This document shows positions 21,377 to 34,438 of a stretch of 64,000 nucleotides of DNA, one piece after another. This DNA comes from Physcomitrium patens (lineage: Eukaryota > Streptophyta > Bryopsida > Funariales > Funariaceae), in the NCBI RefSeq assembly GCF_000002425.4, contig NC_037257.1:10296282-10360281 (forward strand). Reading direction: 5' to 3'. The translations under genes and the position numbers were made by a program. Below the pieces are notes generated by a model. The model had not been told where the DNA came from and did no database searches. It saw nothing but the letters and a program-made list of their open reading frames with translations. Every line of letters begins with the position of its first letter. Positions within the stretch are counted from its first letter, which is position 1.

Positions 21377-22845
21377 CTTATACTTTTTTTTCACTTTGAG
21401 TTTATTTTTTTCAAACTTATGTGCTTAGCTTCCTAAAACATAATCAATTTGATTAAAGTACATTCTAACTTCTCCCAATTTTAACCAAGAATTGGTAGAG
21501 TTTGTTGAACATGATTGAATGCTTGATATGCCCTGATTTCAACTTAATTTGAAATCCATTGTAAGATTTTAAGTTGCACTGCAGTTTGCCTTAGTACAAG
21601 TTTTAATTTGAATGACAAACATTCATTCTAATGAGCACGGTGGTGAAACCTTGATTCCTATATATTTTTCATTTTTTATTTTGGTTTTATGGAATGACAA
21701 TGTAGGTGGATTAAGCCATTGGATTGGATCTTGGGTTGATTTAAGGCGGTTGTACATTTTCGGTGGAATAGAAATTTGATTGAATTCCTTTGATGATGTT
21801 GCCAGTACGAGCTGAATGCATTGTTTTGTAAACTAAAGATGGTGAGAATTGAGATCTACATGTCCACACAAGAACTTCCAGAGTTAGGAGAATGCATGAA
21901 ATATGAGTAGAAATCAGAGAAAATCGAAGGAAGGAGAAAGGCAAGTTTATCGGAACTGTGCTTAAATTAGGAGTTAGACAGAATACACAAATAGCGGTTG
22001 AAGGAAAATGAGGATGAGAGTCCTCGTGGTAAGAGCTATGACAGGAATGGAGTTATTTTTCTTGCAAGTTGTAGCAATTTTGTCGCAGGCAGTGTGGCAA
22101 AAGCATCGCAAACGTATCCATGGCATTTTTACTGAGCGATTGTGCGGCAACATAGAATTTGCGAGAGCAGCTGTGGGTGCAACATTCAACTTGGCTGTAG
22201 CAAAAGCATCTGTGGTGATTCTTGAGAGTTACAGTGCTTCAATGGTCAAGTCAGTTGCATGTTGTTAAATTACATTGAATGCATATCAAGGAAAGTGTTG
22301 GAGAATTCAACCTCAAAAAATGCTCTAGAACTGCTTCAAAAAACACAAGATATCATACAAAAAAGTGACCAGTGACCAATGTTATACGTCATCAAGCATT
22401 TGATCAAATATTCTCATCACGACAAGGTCAGCTTGAAGCTTCAAATCTTCGTGGGTACTCTGTCATATGTCATTAGGCTACCAGTTCTCCGGCATTCATT
22501 GTTGCAAAGTATTTCACCTTCACATCACCACAGCAAAGAAGCAGCCTTCATTCACAGGACGCGCCGGAATGCTATCGCTACCCTTTCTTCTACCGGCAGG
22601 CTCGCAGTCCCCGAAAGACGCGAGTTCTCTTACATGTTTTACACAAACGTAGCGCAGGAGTTGAGCATTCTGAAATGCAAGCAACATCCACACTGCTATT
22701 TACACAGGAATCAGGCTGGATGAATCAGCGATACAATGTCGCAATTCAAGCCCATCGGACTGACAGCCTCGGCAGGTCGCAAAGTGTCGGCATCCACCAT
22801 TCGCTGGCAATGAAGGTTCCAGTGACGATGAGCACTGTGCGTGCC
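21377..22845. other. Non-coding DNA downstream of the dehydrogenase gene
   Basis: Composition becomes more balanced here. The part nearest 22,845 must include the 3' untranslated region of the minus-strand dehydrogenase gene, but I could not fix a polyadenylation site. Short frames such as 22,008-22,268 show no familiar motif. Confidence 0.5.
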
Positions 22846-24382
22846 TCAAGCATTGACGACGGCGCCGCCGTTAGGGTGGAGCACTTGGCCTGTGTAATAG
22901 GAGGAATCCTCAGATGCCAGGAAGACATACGCAGTGCCGCATTCGAAGGGCTGGCCAGCGCGTGCCATGGGCACTGTGCTGGTGCCCCACTTGGCGCCTT
23001 CGGTCTGCTCAGCGGGGAAGGAAGCGGGGATGAAGGGGGTCCAGATCGGGCCTGGCGCTACTCCATTGACGCGAATCCCCCTCTTGACGAGTTGCAGAGC
23101 GAGTCCTCTTGTGAATGCCAGTATCGCGCCCTTTGTCGCGGAGTAGTCGAGGAGCATCGGAGCGCCTTGGTAGGCTGTGATTGAGGTCGTGTTGATGATG
23201 CAGGCTCCCTCCTGCAGATGGGATCGATCATCGAGAAGCATCAGATACCGTAGTGGAGATGTAGAGAGCTTCAGTGCATTTTGGAAGATGATACTTGGGA
23301 GTTCCGAGGTTGTGGAGAGTTGGATTTTGAAGAAGCTATTACCTTCATATGCTTGACGGCATGACGGGTCATGTAAAACATCGAGAAGATGTTGCTTCGG
23401 AAGGTGCGCTCTAGCTGCTCGGGTTCGATCTCCTCAATGCTCTCCTTGTAAAACTGCTCGGAGGCATTATTGACGAGCACATCGATGCGGCCGAACTCCT
23501 TCACTACCGCGTCGATCGTTAGCTTGCAGTTATCATCATGTCCCAAATCTGTCCTAATGACTCTGGCTTTGCACTTCCCGAGCGAAACCCTCTCGATATC
23601 TTTCACAGTGTGCTCGCCGTCGATATCCTCTTCAGGAGCCTTATACACAATCACGACCGCCTCTGCTCCCTCGGCAGCGAACAGGACGCTTACAGACCGG
23701 CCGATTCCCGAGTCTCCACCTGTGACGATTGCCACTTTGCCTTCCAACTTTCCTGAAAGCGATTTTAAAAACAGGTAAGTGAATCGGAAGTTTTAAATCC
23801 ATTGAAACTAACGCGTTCTTTTAAGAATGCTGCTACAAATCAATCCCACAGCAAGAGGCATCATCGTGGATTTGAACACCCATCTTTCCATGTTCAGGTA
23901 CACTTTCCATTAGGACGTGGTAAGAGCATTTGGAACTCCCTTCCTTTCCAATCTCAGTACACAATGAGGAGCTCATCGAAATAATAAAATTTGGATAGGA
24001 TGTGTACAGAGAATTAATATGGTAGGATGTGAACAATTTAACACGACAATCACCAAAGTTTTCATAAGTTCCAGCTCTTTATCTACAAGAGGTAGGACAA
24101 GAAAGAGGTGAGCCCGAAACAAACTGAAGACATTCCTATGCATCCTAATAGATCGCAATGACATTCTTTGTGCACTCAATCGCCCAGTGTTATTGAGGAT
24201 CCCCAGGAATAAAGATGAATTCAGTGGAAGTATCTGAGCAGAATCCAACACGGACCTGCGGGAACATATTTGTCCGAGTAGTACTGAGGTTTAGGTCCTT
24301 GAATCTCCGCCTCTACTCCTGGGTGGTGCTTCTGGGTCTGGGCAGGGATGTTCGGCGACGGGTCTTCAACCATCCGACTCAT
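22846..24382 (-). CDS. Short-chain dehydrogenase, glucose and ribitol dehydrogenase homolog (3 exons, 300 aa)
   Basis: Predicted NAD(P)(H)-dependent oxidoreductase of the classical SDR superfamily. Close plant relatives are called glucose and ribitol dehydrogenase homologs; the true substrate is not settled. Exon 1 is 24,382-24,256 (ATG, M-S-R-M-V-E-D), exon 2 is 23,752-23,343 and exon 3 is 23,211-22,846 ending TGA. Introns are GT..AG, and the exon 1/2 junction rebuilds a Gly codon (G + GA), giving A-G-K-L-E-G-K-V as in relatives. Exon 2 carries the cofactor motif T-G-G-D-S-G-I-G and V-N-N-A-S. Exon 3 carries the catalytic Ser (N-T-T-S), D-Y-S-A-T-K with Tyr and Lys, and A-P-G-P-I-W-T-P. It ends H-P-N-G-G-A-V-V-N-A, the usual C-terminus. 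Total length matches the family. No organelle signal is evident. Confidence 0.9.
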
Positions 24383-27300
24383 CTTGTCTGGCTCAAATCT
24401 GCGATCATCAACACCAACATAAATTAACCACAATCACCACAATGCCGACCCTCATCCCACACGACCATCACAAAACCCAAACATCAGCGTTACCAAACTG
24501 TCAACAATCTGAACGCACTCACAATAATTCTTGAAGCAAAAAATTGAACCGCAAGACTATGCTCTAATGTGCTATGAAAAACTCTGATCGAGACTTGATT
24601 TCTATCTCCGAGGATTTGGAGCTGATTTTTAAACAGAGATGCTTGAGCGTTGTCGCCACGGAGCATCATGCAGCAGAAGTGGTCTGTCACAACAAGAGTT
24701 AAGGTTTGAGCTAAGGGTCGCATGCAATCGAACTCATGCAAGTGCTACAAGTGGCGATGCAAAGGTCCTTGCCACTTGTTCAATTTTTGACTTGGCTTTC
24801 TGACTTTATTTCGTGGATTGTTTTGTGCCAATTTCATCACCAGAATCTCAAAAATCTTGCTTGTCATAATTGGGTTTTTGAAGAAAATATGTGGGTGTAT
24901 ACTTCTCTTTCGATTGCATGCAACCCTTAGCTCAAACAGAACTCAAACAGAACATTTAACAAGAGAAACAAACAAGAATCAGAGTCAGCAGGGGGGATGA
25001 CTTTGTGATCATGCGCATCTTGCTAAATGCTGTGGATGCATGGAATATATGTCACTATTGAAACAACAGAATGAATGAAATTCAAACTAAAGGATTCCTG
25101 AACACAACGCAAACATCATGTTGAACAGGATTGCTATGAAACTCTAATACAGGTCACTCACAGCCATAGAGATTTAGCGCAGAACTTGCAACGTCATGAC
25201 CTTATAATACTTTCCATCATGAGCCATGCTATGTAGCAGTCTCCATGTCAAGGTGCACAAATGTTTTTGAAAAGCTCATTGGCATCAGCTTATGGAGGTT
25301 TCCAAAGCTTTCTGAAACGGCTGCAGCACAGGCAAATTCGGACTCTGCACCCACGATTCCACAAAATAATTCAATCGCTCTGTCGATCTGCATGAAAATG
25401 GTCTCTACTTATGTTATACTCATCAAGTTTAGAAAAACTTAGACACGTTCTCCTGAAACTATGCCTTGCAAGGAAAATTATAATTTTCCAGATATGCTGG
25501 CCCTCAACCAAAATCAAAAATCATCGCATGGGAGTCGACCATTAGTTTTGAAAACTGAGTTCATTGTTTGCTTTTTTCACGCAGCGTTTGTTTCTGGCGA
25601 CAAGGGTTAAGCGAAGATCTTCAACAAATTTGTCGAGGGGCAAGGACTAGCTATGAGGCTGTCTTTACTGACAGTAGAAACCTGCTGCTAAGTTCTAAAA
25701 AACAAGATAAAATGAGAAATGGAACCCAAACCTGTCCGTACACGAATCACAACTGTCCGCCAGAACACTTCCGGTGCAGGATGCAGATCCATAACATAAT
25801 CGAATGCTGCTAGAAACTGGCTGAACAGTAACAAGATTTTCCGTAAACACTTAATCTATTTGATACAGCTTCCTAAGTAACAGATCGAGCCAGCATAACA
25901 CCAATAGAGAGTCGGAGTGTAGGCTTTTCAGTTTTTGGAATCCAACTCTGCTGAAACTCATTTCTGACCTCCAGAATTATGAGAACTTCCAGTAGTTTGG
26001 TCTCTTTCTTCATGGCGGAAAGCTGATCAATATTAAAGAGCTAGATTCTAAAACACCAAATTTCTCAACCAAGTGCCATTTACAACTTAAATCATCAGCT
26101 ATGTGATACATCGCCTTCATCAAAGACCAGTATTCAGAACCGCCGATTCAGACGAAGGGTTGGCCAAGAAGGTTAGAACTCCAACGCTTCTAAATTCAGA
26201 GTAGGGTGTACATTGCAAGCAGAGAGGGAATGTTGAGAATCCCGCAAACATCATTGAGTCCCAACACCATTTAATTAATTGCAGATACCTTGCTTCTGGC
26301 TCGGATGCCTCGGAAGTATGCTGTTGTCATTCCATAATGGTCCATACTTGAAGCTCAATATCTAGACTTCCTCGCACAGAAAGAGAAACACAATTTAGCA
26401 TGAAAACATCTCTTTGAACAAGAAAGAAAAAATAAATTAGTTTATCGGACTGTGCTCTTAAAAGATAACCCACAGGACTATCGTCGCTGTGGACATGGGA
26501 GTCATCACCTAGCTGTAATGAAGATCACCCAAAGATCTAGAAAACTCCCACCAAGGGTTGATCATCAAAAACGGCCGACAGAAGAAAAAAAGTTAAAACT
26601 GCAAAGAACCATAGTCAAGCCGTCTTCGATGACATCAGGCGACCGAGCACCACAACTGCGTGTAGTACTCTCTCGCAAAGACTGGAGCTCCCATGACTCA
26701 GGTTCCACGCTGTAGGCTAAAGCGCCATGATTCAGAATAAGACACGGCCAATTCGTCTGGACCTCATATAAAGCTTACTGAGCATCATGAATGATATACA
26801 TTTGCCATGACCTGCAAGAAACACTGGACATGAAGTACACCAACCTCTCTTTGCAAAGAAAAAATCCAGCAAAAACTGAAATTGGGTGCAAAAACAATTC
26901 TGGTACAGAGACTGGTTTGTCGCTGGAAACAGAGGGGTTGAGCCTCAGCATTCATTACATAGGAGTAGAGAAAAACTAAAATCTCAAGCGACGTCAAAGC
27001 CGCGGCACCTGACTTAGTCTAGTCTAAAATGGCGGTGATCTACTGTACGCATGTAGATAGGACAAAAAAAAAATTGAAAACTTACATTCTAAACCTTCTG
27101 GTCCAAAAAAGAAAAGCGTTGATCGGACCGCCACGGCGTTTGAAACTCTCCTGCTCTAGTTTTTCTACCTATGCCGTGGCACAAAGCCAAAAGTAAGCGG
27201 GGTTCATTCCCCGCAAGTCTTAAGACACCGAACAACCTCCCACATGTTGTGAGGCGTTCAAGCTCACTAATATGCACAGTTTTTCAGGTGCTGCTGAAGC

Positions 27301-27495
27301 CCTAACCCGGCGTAGAATCACAATCTTAAATCTCAAACCTTAGGGTGTATTCACAGGGTATACTTTACAAACGTGTAGCTGTCGGGCTACACTGCGGAGT
27401 TAGGGCCGCAGTCAGAAGACGCGCGGTTGTGGCAAAAGTGTTGATGATCAGTGAAAGAAGAAAAAATATTAAATAATCTTAGCGAGAGGTACAAC
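24383..27495. other. Intergenic DNA between the dehydrogenase and Dof genes
   Basis: This contains the upstream region of the dehydrogenase and the downstream region of the Dof gene, both minus strand. The plus-strand open frame at 26,452-26,715 has a basic composition but no recognisable domain. I see no repeat homologous to the flanking transposons. Unrecognised short exons cannot be excluded. Confidence 0.5.
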
Positions 27496-28695
27496 TCATT
27501 GGTATCTCAAGATATCGGAGGCTTGCAGGCCTACCCAGGATTGTGACGCATCCTCGTACCCATGAGAGAAGCAATTCCTTGGCGGGCACCACTCCTCGTC
27601 TGTGGTGCTACTCGCATTCGGGGAAAGGTTCGTATGTGTCGAGCACTGGTTTTCATCCCATGATGTGTGGGGTACAAGCCTATCGTTCATCACTGGATGG
27701 CTTTGCATCAACGCCGCTTCCCAAAAGCCAGGTTTCAAATTTTGCGGCCACCCGCTAGCGTTCATTTGGTTGGCTGGAGCCGCCCGTTCTTCGTACCCGC
27801 TGAGGTTTTGCAACTGTGAATTCATCGGAGGCTTAGATTGACTTTCCTCCCAAGACCTCTGCGCTTGCGAGATGCCATTGAGGGATGGCAATTGCTGTGC
27901 TGGGTTGGACCACATACAAGCCTTCGCCATCACTGAAGCAAGCGCATCTGATTGGCTAGGCACATGCATTTCCGGTAGGAAAAACCCGCTGTTCATCATC
28001 ATTGGAGAGAAACTGCTCAGCATGGCAGGACTAACCTGTGGAATCTGAGGAACTTGAGGTACCTCGTACAGGGATTGAAGGTCGGGGACCTCTTGCAGCC
28101 CTGAGAGAGGCTTCTGCAACGGAGGATACGTCCCCAGGCTTTGTTCCAAGGCTAAGTGCGAAGATGGAAGTTGCAAGCCAGCGGGGCCGAATGCTGACAA
28201 CTGGTCGCCAAATCCCAGCATCCCTCCACTAGGGGGGAGCATCGAGAGCTGTTGCATGCAGGCACTTGCACTCAGCAAATCTCCTCCTGAGCCTGAGAGA
28301 GTCCTGATTGGGCTCGTTTGCGGTGTTCCACTTCGAAGGTAAGGATCAGTGCGGCTGCGGGTCCGAGTCTTCTTACGAGATCCTCCTCCAACTGGAACAT
28401 TTCGCAGCGTACCCCCGACGGTCCAGTACCGTTGGCAATTTCGACAGAAATGCCGAGGTTGGTTGACACTGTAGTTGTTGTAGTAGCAGAACTTGGTGTT
28501 CATGGATTGACACCGGGGACATGGGATCACCTTCACGAGCTTGTCCCGGATGCAGCCACCATTCCCCCTAGTACCCACGGGCGAATCGCCTTCCCCTGAT
28601 GGCGACCTGGAGTCGTTCAGTCCAGCTTGAAGCTCATCGTTCGAGTCATCCTCAAAATCTCTCAACACTTTCTGACGATTCATTGGTAGATACAT
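27496..28695 (-). CDS. Dof zinc-finger transcription factor (399 aa, single exon)
   Basis: A nuclear DNA-binding protein of the plant-specific Dof family, which recognises AAAG cores. I start at the ATG at 28,695 (M-Y-L-P-M-N-R-Q); the frame opens three codons earlier, but with TTG. After an acidic N-terminus, the Dof finger has C-P-R-C at residues 59-62 and C-R-N-C at 84-87, a perfect CX2C-X21-CX2[19 protein letters not shown] and a basic stretch K-K-T-R-T-R-S-R follow. The rest is Ser/Pro/Gln/Met-rich and low complexity, as in activation regions. The finger is complete and no intron is needed. Assignment to a Dof subgroup is uncertain. Confidence 0.95.
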   Translation of the reverse strand: MYLPMNRQKVLRDFEDDSNDELQAGLNDSRSPSGEGDSPVGTRGNGGCIRDKLVKVIPCPRCQSMNTKFCYYNNYSVNQPRHFCRNCQRYWTVGGTLRNVPVGGGSRKKTRTRSRTDPYLRSGTPQTSPIRTLSGSGGDLLSASACMQQLSMLPPSGGMLGFGDQLSAFGPAGLQLPSSHLALEQSLGTYPPLQKPLSGLQEVPDLQSLYEVPQVPQIPQVSPAMLSSFSPMMMNSGFFLPEMHVPSQSDALASVMAKACMWSNPAQQLPSLNGISQAQRSWEESQSKPPMNSQLQNLSGYEERAAPANQMNASGWPQNLKPGFWEAALMQSHPVMNDRLVPHTSWDENQCSTHTNLSPNASSTTDEEWCPPRNCFSHGYEDASQSWVGLQASDILRYQ

Positions 28696-29300
28696 GGTCG
28701 CCAACTAACACCCGAAACACACAAGAAAAAAAATCTTCTCTTATCACCCAAATCTCTTTGTTGTGCTTAGCCCCTTCACAGACCACGCACATAAAATCTG
28801 CTTCTTCTTCTTCTGCTTCCTTAACTGCGCTGCTGCCACTCTTGATCCTTGCGCACTAGCCCCCCAAACCTGTCAATTCCAAGAATCTTCACGTGATTCA
28901 CACAGACACACACACACACCAACCAATCCCGCTACCTCAGCAACAACTCCACGTTTAACAGTTGAGGAATACGTTTCAATCGCCGAATGCGCGACCTTCT
29001 CAGTTGAACTACACCTTCTGACACAGCTCTCCAAACACTCCACCCACGGCAATCTCTCTTCTACTGAGAAAGCTCTACAACCTTTTCTATGCGTCTGAAC
29101 AGCCGTGGGGAGGACGACTTGAATGTAGGATGGGGAAGGTGAGGGATAGGACGGTTGCAGAGGTCGACGAACGAAGGTTTAAGTGTCTGCTGGTCCCTGC
29201 GAGAATTCGTGAGAGACAGTCGCACATATACACTTCGCACTCCGCAACTATCTTTTGAACACTAAGGAGCATGTATCGACGCAAGCTGCCACAACGTGAT
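28696..29300 (-). promoter_or_regulatory. Probable 5' UTR and proximal promoter of the Dof gene
   Basis: Directly upstream of the Dof ATG (on the minus strand), the plus strand carries a CTT-rich tract at 28,798-28,818 and a CA-rich patch near 28,905-28,920. Long purine/pyrimidine tracts like these are common in plant leaders. I could not fix a TATA box or transcription start, so this is assigned by position only. Confidence 0.45.
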
Positions 29301-30070
29301 CTCTTTTCGTTAAGTCTGAAGTGCCGGACTTGGTGAGTTTATCTATCATCCCCGCTGGCTAAACAAAGCCCACGATCCGCTTGCTCTTCCAATCTCTGAG
29401 ATTGTCGTCCAAATAAAATTTTAAAAAATAACCACCATGAATTCTCTCCCCGTCTTCGGCACTAGAGGACCAACCACGGCGCTCGCCCAAATCGAGCACA
29501 TGGGGAAAAACGAAAATCAACTGCTGGCGCATCGTGGGTCCCGCTACTGCTCCGTCCATACCCACGCATGCATTGCTGCCATACTACATCCGCCGCATGT
29601 CGAAACACCGGCTCATCCATCCACGCATCCTCCCGTCCTTCACCCCAAATATCTCTCCAGCCTGCCTTATATATCACCTTCACTGGTCATTATTTCCCCG
29701 CTAATCCACCACCGCTTCCAGCACTTCAATCTGAAGTTACCTCGTTTGCACCGATAAACTGACCCTTGAGCCCTAAATTCACTCGAAAACTTCCGACCAT
29801 TTCCAACCAGTGTCTTGGGGTTTTGCTAATTGGGCCTCTACCCGGAGCAACAGGATACGCAGGCTACGTGGATGCATCTACGCCGTGTTATCAACATCCT
29901 AAGAATACTCCATCCACCAAACTCGAAGGTGCTGCCTAACTGTAAACTATTGAGAGCTCGCAGCCGGCGGGGAAGGGGCACAGACACCCCTCGTCTGACA
30001 CTATCGACACAGAAAACACCACATCAGAGGGTCGTGGCCCAATCATTTTCCTCCATCCGTACAGCACCGA

Positions 30071-30074
<4 letters not shown>

Positions 30075-30104
<30 letters not shown>
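30075..30104. repeat. (TA)n microsatellite
   Basis: About 15 TA units about 1.4 kb upstream of the Dof start. Confidence 0.95.
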
Positions 30105-30107
<3 letters not shown>

Positions 30108-30208
30108 TGTTATCCTAGCATGGAATCTCGTTACCAAATCCTTCCGTTCCGATGGAGCCGATTGAACTTCAACGAAGTCAGTTAGACTGCACATTTTCCT
30201 CATTCTTT

Positions 30209-30224
30209 GGGGGGGGGGGGGGGG
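30209..30224. repeat. G16 homopolymer
   Basis: Sixteen consecutive G on the plus strand. Such runs can form G-quadruplexes and are error-prone in sequencing. Confidence 0.9.
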
Positions 30225-31215
30225 TCACCATTCTGATGCCTTCGCAACCCGAGTTTTGTGTTCTGCGCCGCTCCTGGCCTCCACCTCAGTTGTGCAACTT
30301 GCATCTCACATGATTTCCTCAACCAAATTATGCAACTATGGAGAGATTTATCCGAGAACAAATTGGAGATATGCGGATTTCTTCACCGAGTCCTACTTCC
30401 CCAACGCTCTGACCGTTGCCGTGAGGAGCAGAATGGCAGAGCCTTGGTAGAGCCAGAGCTTTCAGCAGTGATATGCCAGAGTGCTGCCATGAACAGCCGA
30501 AAGTAAAAATCAAAATATGAAATATAGCTTCTCCCCCCAACCTCTCGGTCAACGACGTTCTAATTCCCCTTTCATCTCGCTCGCGGCGTCATTCCCAAAG
30601 CATCCAGAATGTTTCTGGCTTCTACCAAAAACACAAAAGCTTCAGTTACTGGTGGCGAAAGTGGGTTTCATAGGAGTGTGCAAACCAAATTCTCCTATCA
30701 AAAGCCTTCACATGATTCGGGTAATGAAGCGAAAATTCTCCTCATGTGTGTCGGGGCTTTTCGGTTATCCGCAGAGCAAAAGTTTCAAAAGCTGCTGAGA
30801 CAGCTCAAAGCATATTTTTGTTCCCTCCGAAGCTCATGCTTACAAGGTATTCTGTTTGCATTCTCAAGGCGTTTCACTACCTATCAAAATAAGGAAATCT
30901 CAGCAAAAACAAAAAAAAAAAACAAAACAAAAACAAAACAAAACAAAACAAATTCTAACTTACCAACCCATCCTCTACTCTTTCCCATTTTCCAACTGGA
31001 TGACATCATATAATTATTTCATTTTCCATGTAGCTTGGTCTTTGACCAATACAGCTCTTTGTGGATTACGACTGCTCAATAGTAAGGGAACTTTGATTGG
31101 GTCTCTGCATTGGGCTCAACCAGTCACCATCCACCATCCATTGCCTCAGCTTGCAAACAAGGAAGGCTCCAGGCAGTGCTCCAAATAAGGGGTAGAAGCC
31201 AGGCTGAACTGGGTG

Positions 31216-31246
<31 letters not shown>

Positions 31247-31304
31247 AAATCAACAACAACAACAACACCAACAACATAGAAAGAAAGAAAGAAAGAAAGA
31301 AAGA
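31216..31304. repeat. Composite low-complexity tract A28, CAA and AAAG
   Basis: Twenty-eight A, then CAA-type triplets, then AAAG tetranucleotides. The poly(A) start could be the fossil tail of a retroposed sequence, but no body is recognisable. Confidence 0.85.
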
Positions 31305-34300
31305 ATAAAAAATTAAAGCTTCCTCCAACATGACACATGCCCTACATCCACAAGCTTGAAGACAAAATAATGGTGAATCTGGTCTCTGTGAAGGAATGTA
31401 AAGGATGAGTGAAGGGGCCTGCGCTTGTGGGCCAGTTTAAGTTCAAAAAATTAATAATATTTAGAAAGGCCCCCACTTATTTATTTTCACTAAGTTGCTG
31501 AAGATGATGCCATTTTAGCACTTTCTCAGTGTGTGTTTTCTGGTGCATGGCTTGCAATGAGTGATAGGGCATGAAGCAGAGAAAAGGAAGAAGGGTGGAA
31601 GTGTTTATGTGTGGGGGAAGGGCTTTTTTGACAGTGGGTTTCAGGGTATGGAGGGCTTTGGCAGAGGAATAGTATGGCACCACTATCTCTCTCTCAGTGA
31701 ACAAGGATCCAGGTTTTAGGGTTTTACCTTGTGCAGTATCTAGAGGTGATTAGCTGACTACAAACATTGTCCATGGTGCATGACAGAATGAATACTGACA
31801 GCTCAATATCAGTCCCACAAAATTTTAAAAATTCACACCAGTGAAAGACAATATGAAGACACAGTCGGGAAAAAGTCTCATTTAGGGAAGCTGCGGTGAT
31901 TTTCACAATGAGGGCATTTTGTACTTGTGTGATACTGATTGAAAACAAGGGTTCCACATTGATTGTTGTTCTCAAACAAGTTCACCAAATCAGGGGGGGA
32001 GAAATCATTGGGGCATACTGTCTTTTGGAGCATGTTGTTGGCTGTGATCATCATCTTTTACAATGATGTGAGTATGTGTAATAAGAAAAATAAAATCAAA
32101 ACAAAACGAAACAAAACAAAACAAACAAAAAAAAAGGGAGAAGAATATGAAAGACAACTTAGACCTCCTTCTATTTTGCACATGTGTTTTTCATTTGAGA
32201 CACCTATACATCACTAATTTAAGCTACAGAAAATGAATGTTGGAAGTTGCTTAACATCAAAAGTAAAATGAAGAGAGATATAGAATGCTTGTTCTATTGA
32301 AAATTTTATAAGAATAATAATAAAACCTATAACATATTGGATCTAGGGACACCTTTAGACAACTACTTTCATTTCTGCCTCCAAGATTAGGCTCTCAAGT
32401 GCACATTGGGTGTGTGGACTTGGGCTACTGGAGCCCTGTTTGTGGCTCTGCTTGCAGCTTCATGTTTTTGGTGGCCCGACTCCAGGGTAGTGGCAAAATC
32501 CACATGGGACAGAGTCTTTATTATTGTGGCTCTGACCTATCAAGAGAGCAGCTAAAAGATCACAGGTCCAAAAAAATATATAGTAATTTGGAGATGTGGC
32601 TTGGGTTGAATGTGTTTGAGCCACAATAAGAAGAAACAACAAATATAATTGCATGTAGGGGTGCAATGGGTAATATCAGAAATGTGTCATGGAAAGATAT
32701 GATCCAGGAAAATTGGTGTGATGGGTATTTTGGATCTCACATGCAATGGCTTTCATCCACTTAAGGTACAATTAGTCATCCATGAAACACATTCACACAA
32801 CTAGTGTTATTTATTAGTTACTTGCTAAAGATAAATAAAAGACACTTTAATTTTCTTTCCCCACAGTTTTTTGGCCCGTATTCTTTGAAAGATCTAAGCA
32901 ATGCCTTGGGATGTAGTGAGGCATTCCACAGTATAAAAATAAAGTAAAACAAAACCATTGGCATTTCCTTTTAACTTCACACCACTCCAAGGGCTGCTGT
33001 TTTCTGACATGGATACGTCAGAGCAGAGGCTGACACTCTAAACACGAAAGGATACAGAAAAAGAAACGAGCTTAAAGTCAAAAACATATTGATTAGGTGA
33101 TACTTTTGATCCCAAAAGTTTGATTGGGATTACTTCTTTATACTCAGATGCAGCTTTTTGAGTTTTGGAAATGGTTAAAGAGGTTAACGACCTGCAATTC
33201 CTTGTAGCCTCATTGCCCAAACTCTAGTGTATCTGAGTCCAATCACAATGTATCCTTGAGTATGCAACACATGTGTATTGGAATACGAGTAAACAATTGA
33301 TCAGCACTCATGTTTCTTCTTCCCCTGCCTCCCCTATTTTTTTATTTTTTTACTTTTTATCTCTCTGTATGCAGCAGTTGATAAGAACGGAGTCTGAGCA
33401 GTTACTAGGAATATTCCACCGTCTTGCTTTCTGCACCCATAGATCTTCTCTTCCATTTTCTGGACAATCGCAATGCTGCAACAGCTGCAAATCATTTAGT
33501 AGCGCAAGACACAAGCTTGCAACAGACTACTTAAAACGCCACCCTTAAAGCCTGTCCTGGGGAAAAAAGCCAGGAGTTGGCTAATTGAAGATCCACGGAA
33601 ACGGCGCAGTCGACAACCGGCGGAGCCAGTCCCGAATTAGCCCGACGCTCCGTTCGCCCTTGATGATGGATCGTCGAAGCAGCATCGAAAGTGTTCAAGC
33701 AACTTCCGAAACAACCATTTGCCCCAATCTACAGTCACAGCGGGGTCACCCCAATGCAGGCGTTGACATTACTCACCAGGGTCCTAAATGACCCTCACCT
33801 CGCGGGATGCCATTCTTCTCCAAGGGCCTTTCGGAGCCCCATTCTCTTGTTCCAGATCCTCGCATTTTCTTTTTAGCAGCAGCTTAAGCTAAACGGATTA
33901 ATTTTATACATCCCCATCGTGAGTTTATTTTGGCCCTCCCTGTTCTCCTCCCTGTCGTCATATGATGGTATTTCGGGGTCTCTCCAGGCAACGCCTCAGG
34001 ACGTCCAGCGATTGGACGCAGACGCGGGGGAGCAGTAAGACAGGCGCTTTTCGATGTTCAGCTCGGGATCGATAAACTAAGAAGCTCAGTCCTTGACTCA
34101 AGTGCCTGTGAATTAGTAGTAATAGTAGTGGGAGGTTGGTCCTGTGGAACCCGATGCAGTGGGACAGATCATGCCAGACGTGGCAGGGGGAGGAATCTAG
34201 GCTTCCGAACCAGCACTGTTGGTTTTGCTGCTACCGTTGGATTACTGACTCCGTTCCTGCTCGTCATCGTTATCGTCATAACCACAGTTTTTGCCACACT

Positions 34301-34414
34301 GTCCTGCTTCGGTATATTTGTCCTCCCGTTGTGAGGGCAAACAAAGGTTGGCACGCCACAATTCATCAGCTCTTCAAAATCCTTTTGGAGTTTGCAATCA
34401 TCTGTTCTGACCCA

Positions 34415-34438
34415 TTTTTTTTTTTTTTTTTTTTTTTT
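34415..34438. repeat. T24 homopolymer
   Basis: Twenty-four consecutive T followed by a C run. Confidence 0.9.

Noticed and set aside
23405..23440. GGGTTCGATCTCC resembling a tRNA T-arm
   Set aside because: It lies within SDR exon 2 and no acceptor, D or anticodon arms can be folded around it.
23470..23778. Plus-strand frames over the dehydrogenase exons (also 22,675-23,184)
   Set aside because: They are antisense shadows of well-supported SDR exons.
26452..26715. Basic 87-codon frame between the dehydrogenase and Dof genes
   Set aside because: No recognisable family and no clear start, and a frame of this length is expected by chance in this composition.
28318..28599. Plus-strand frame opposite the Dof finger
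   Set aside because: It is an antisense shadow of the conserved zinc-finger coding sequence.
27496..28695. Calling the Dof protein a cycling Dof factor
   Set aside because: The finger is Dof, but I could not identify the C-terminal motifs that define that subgroup.
34128..34334. 68-codon frame with a hydrophobic segment, possible small membrane protein
   Set aside because: It has no ATG start, and the hydrophobicity comes from T-rich DNA. No neighbour or motif supports it.
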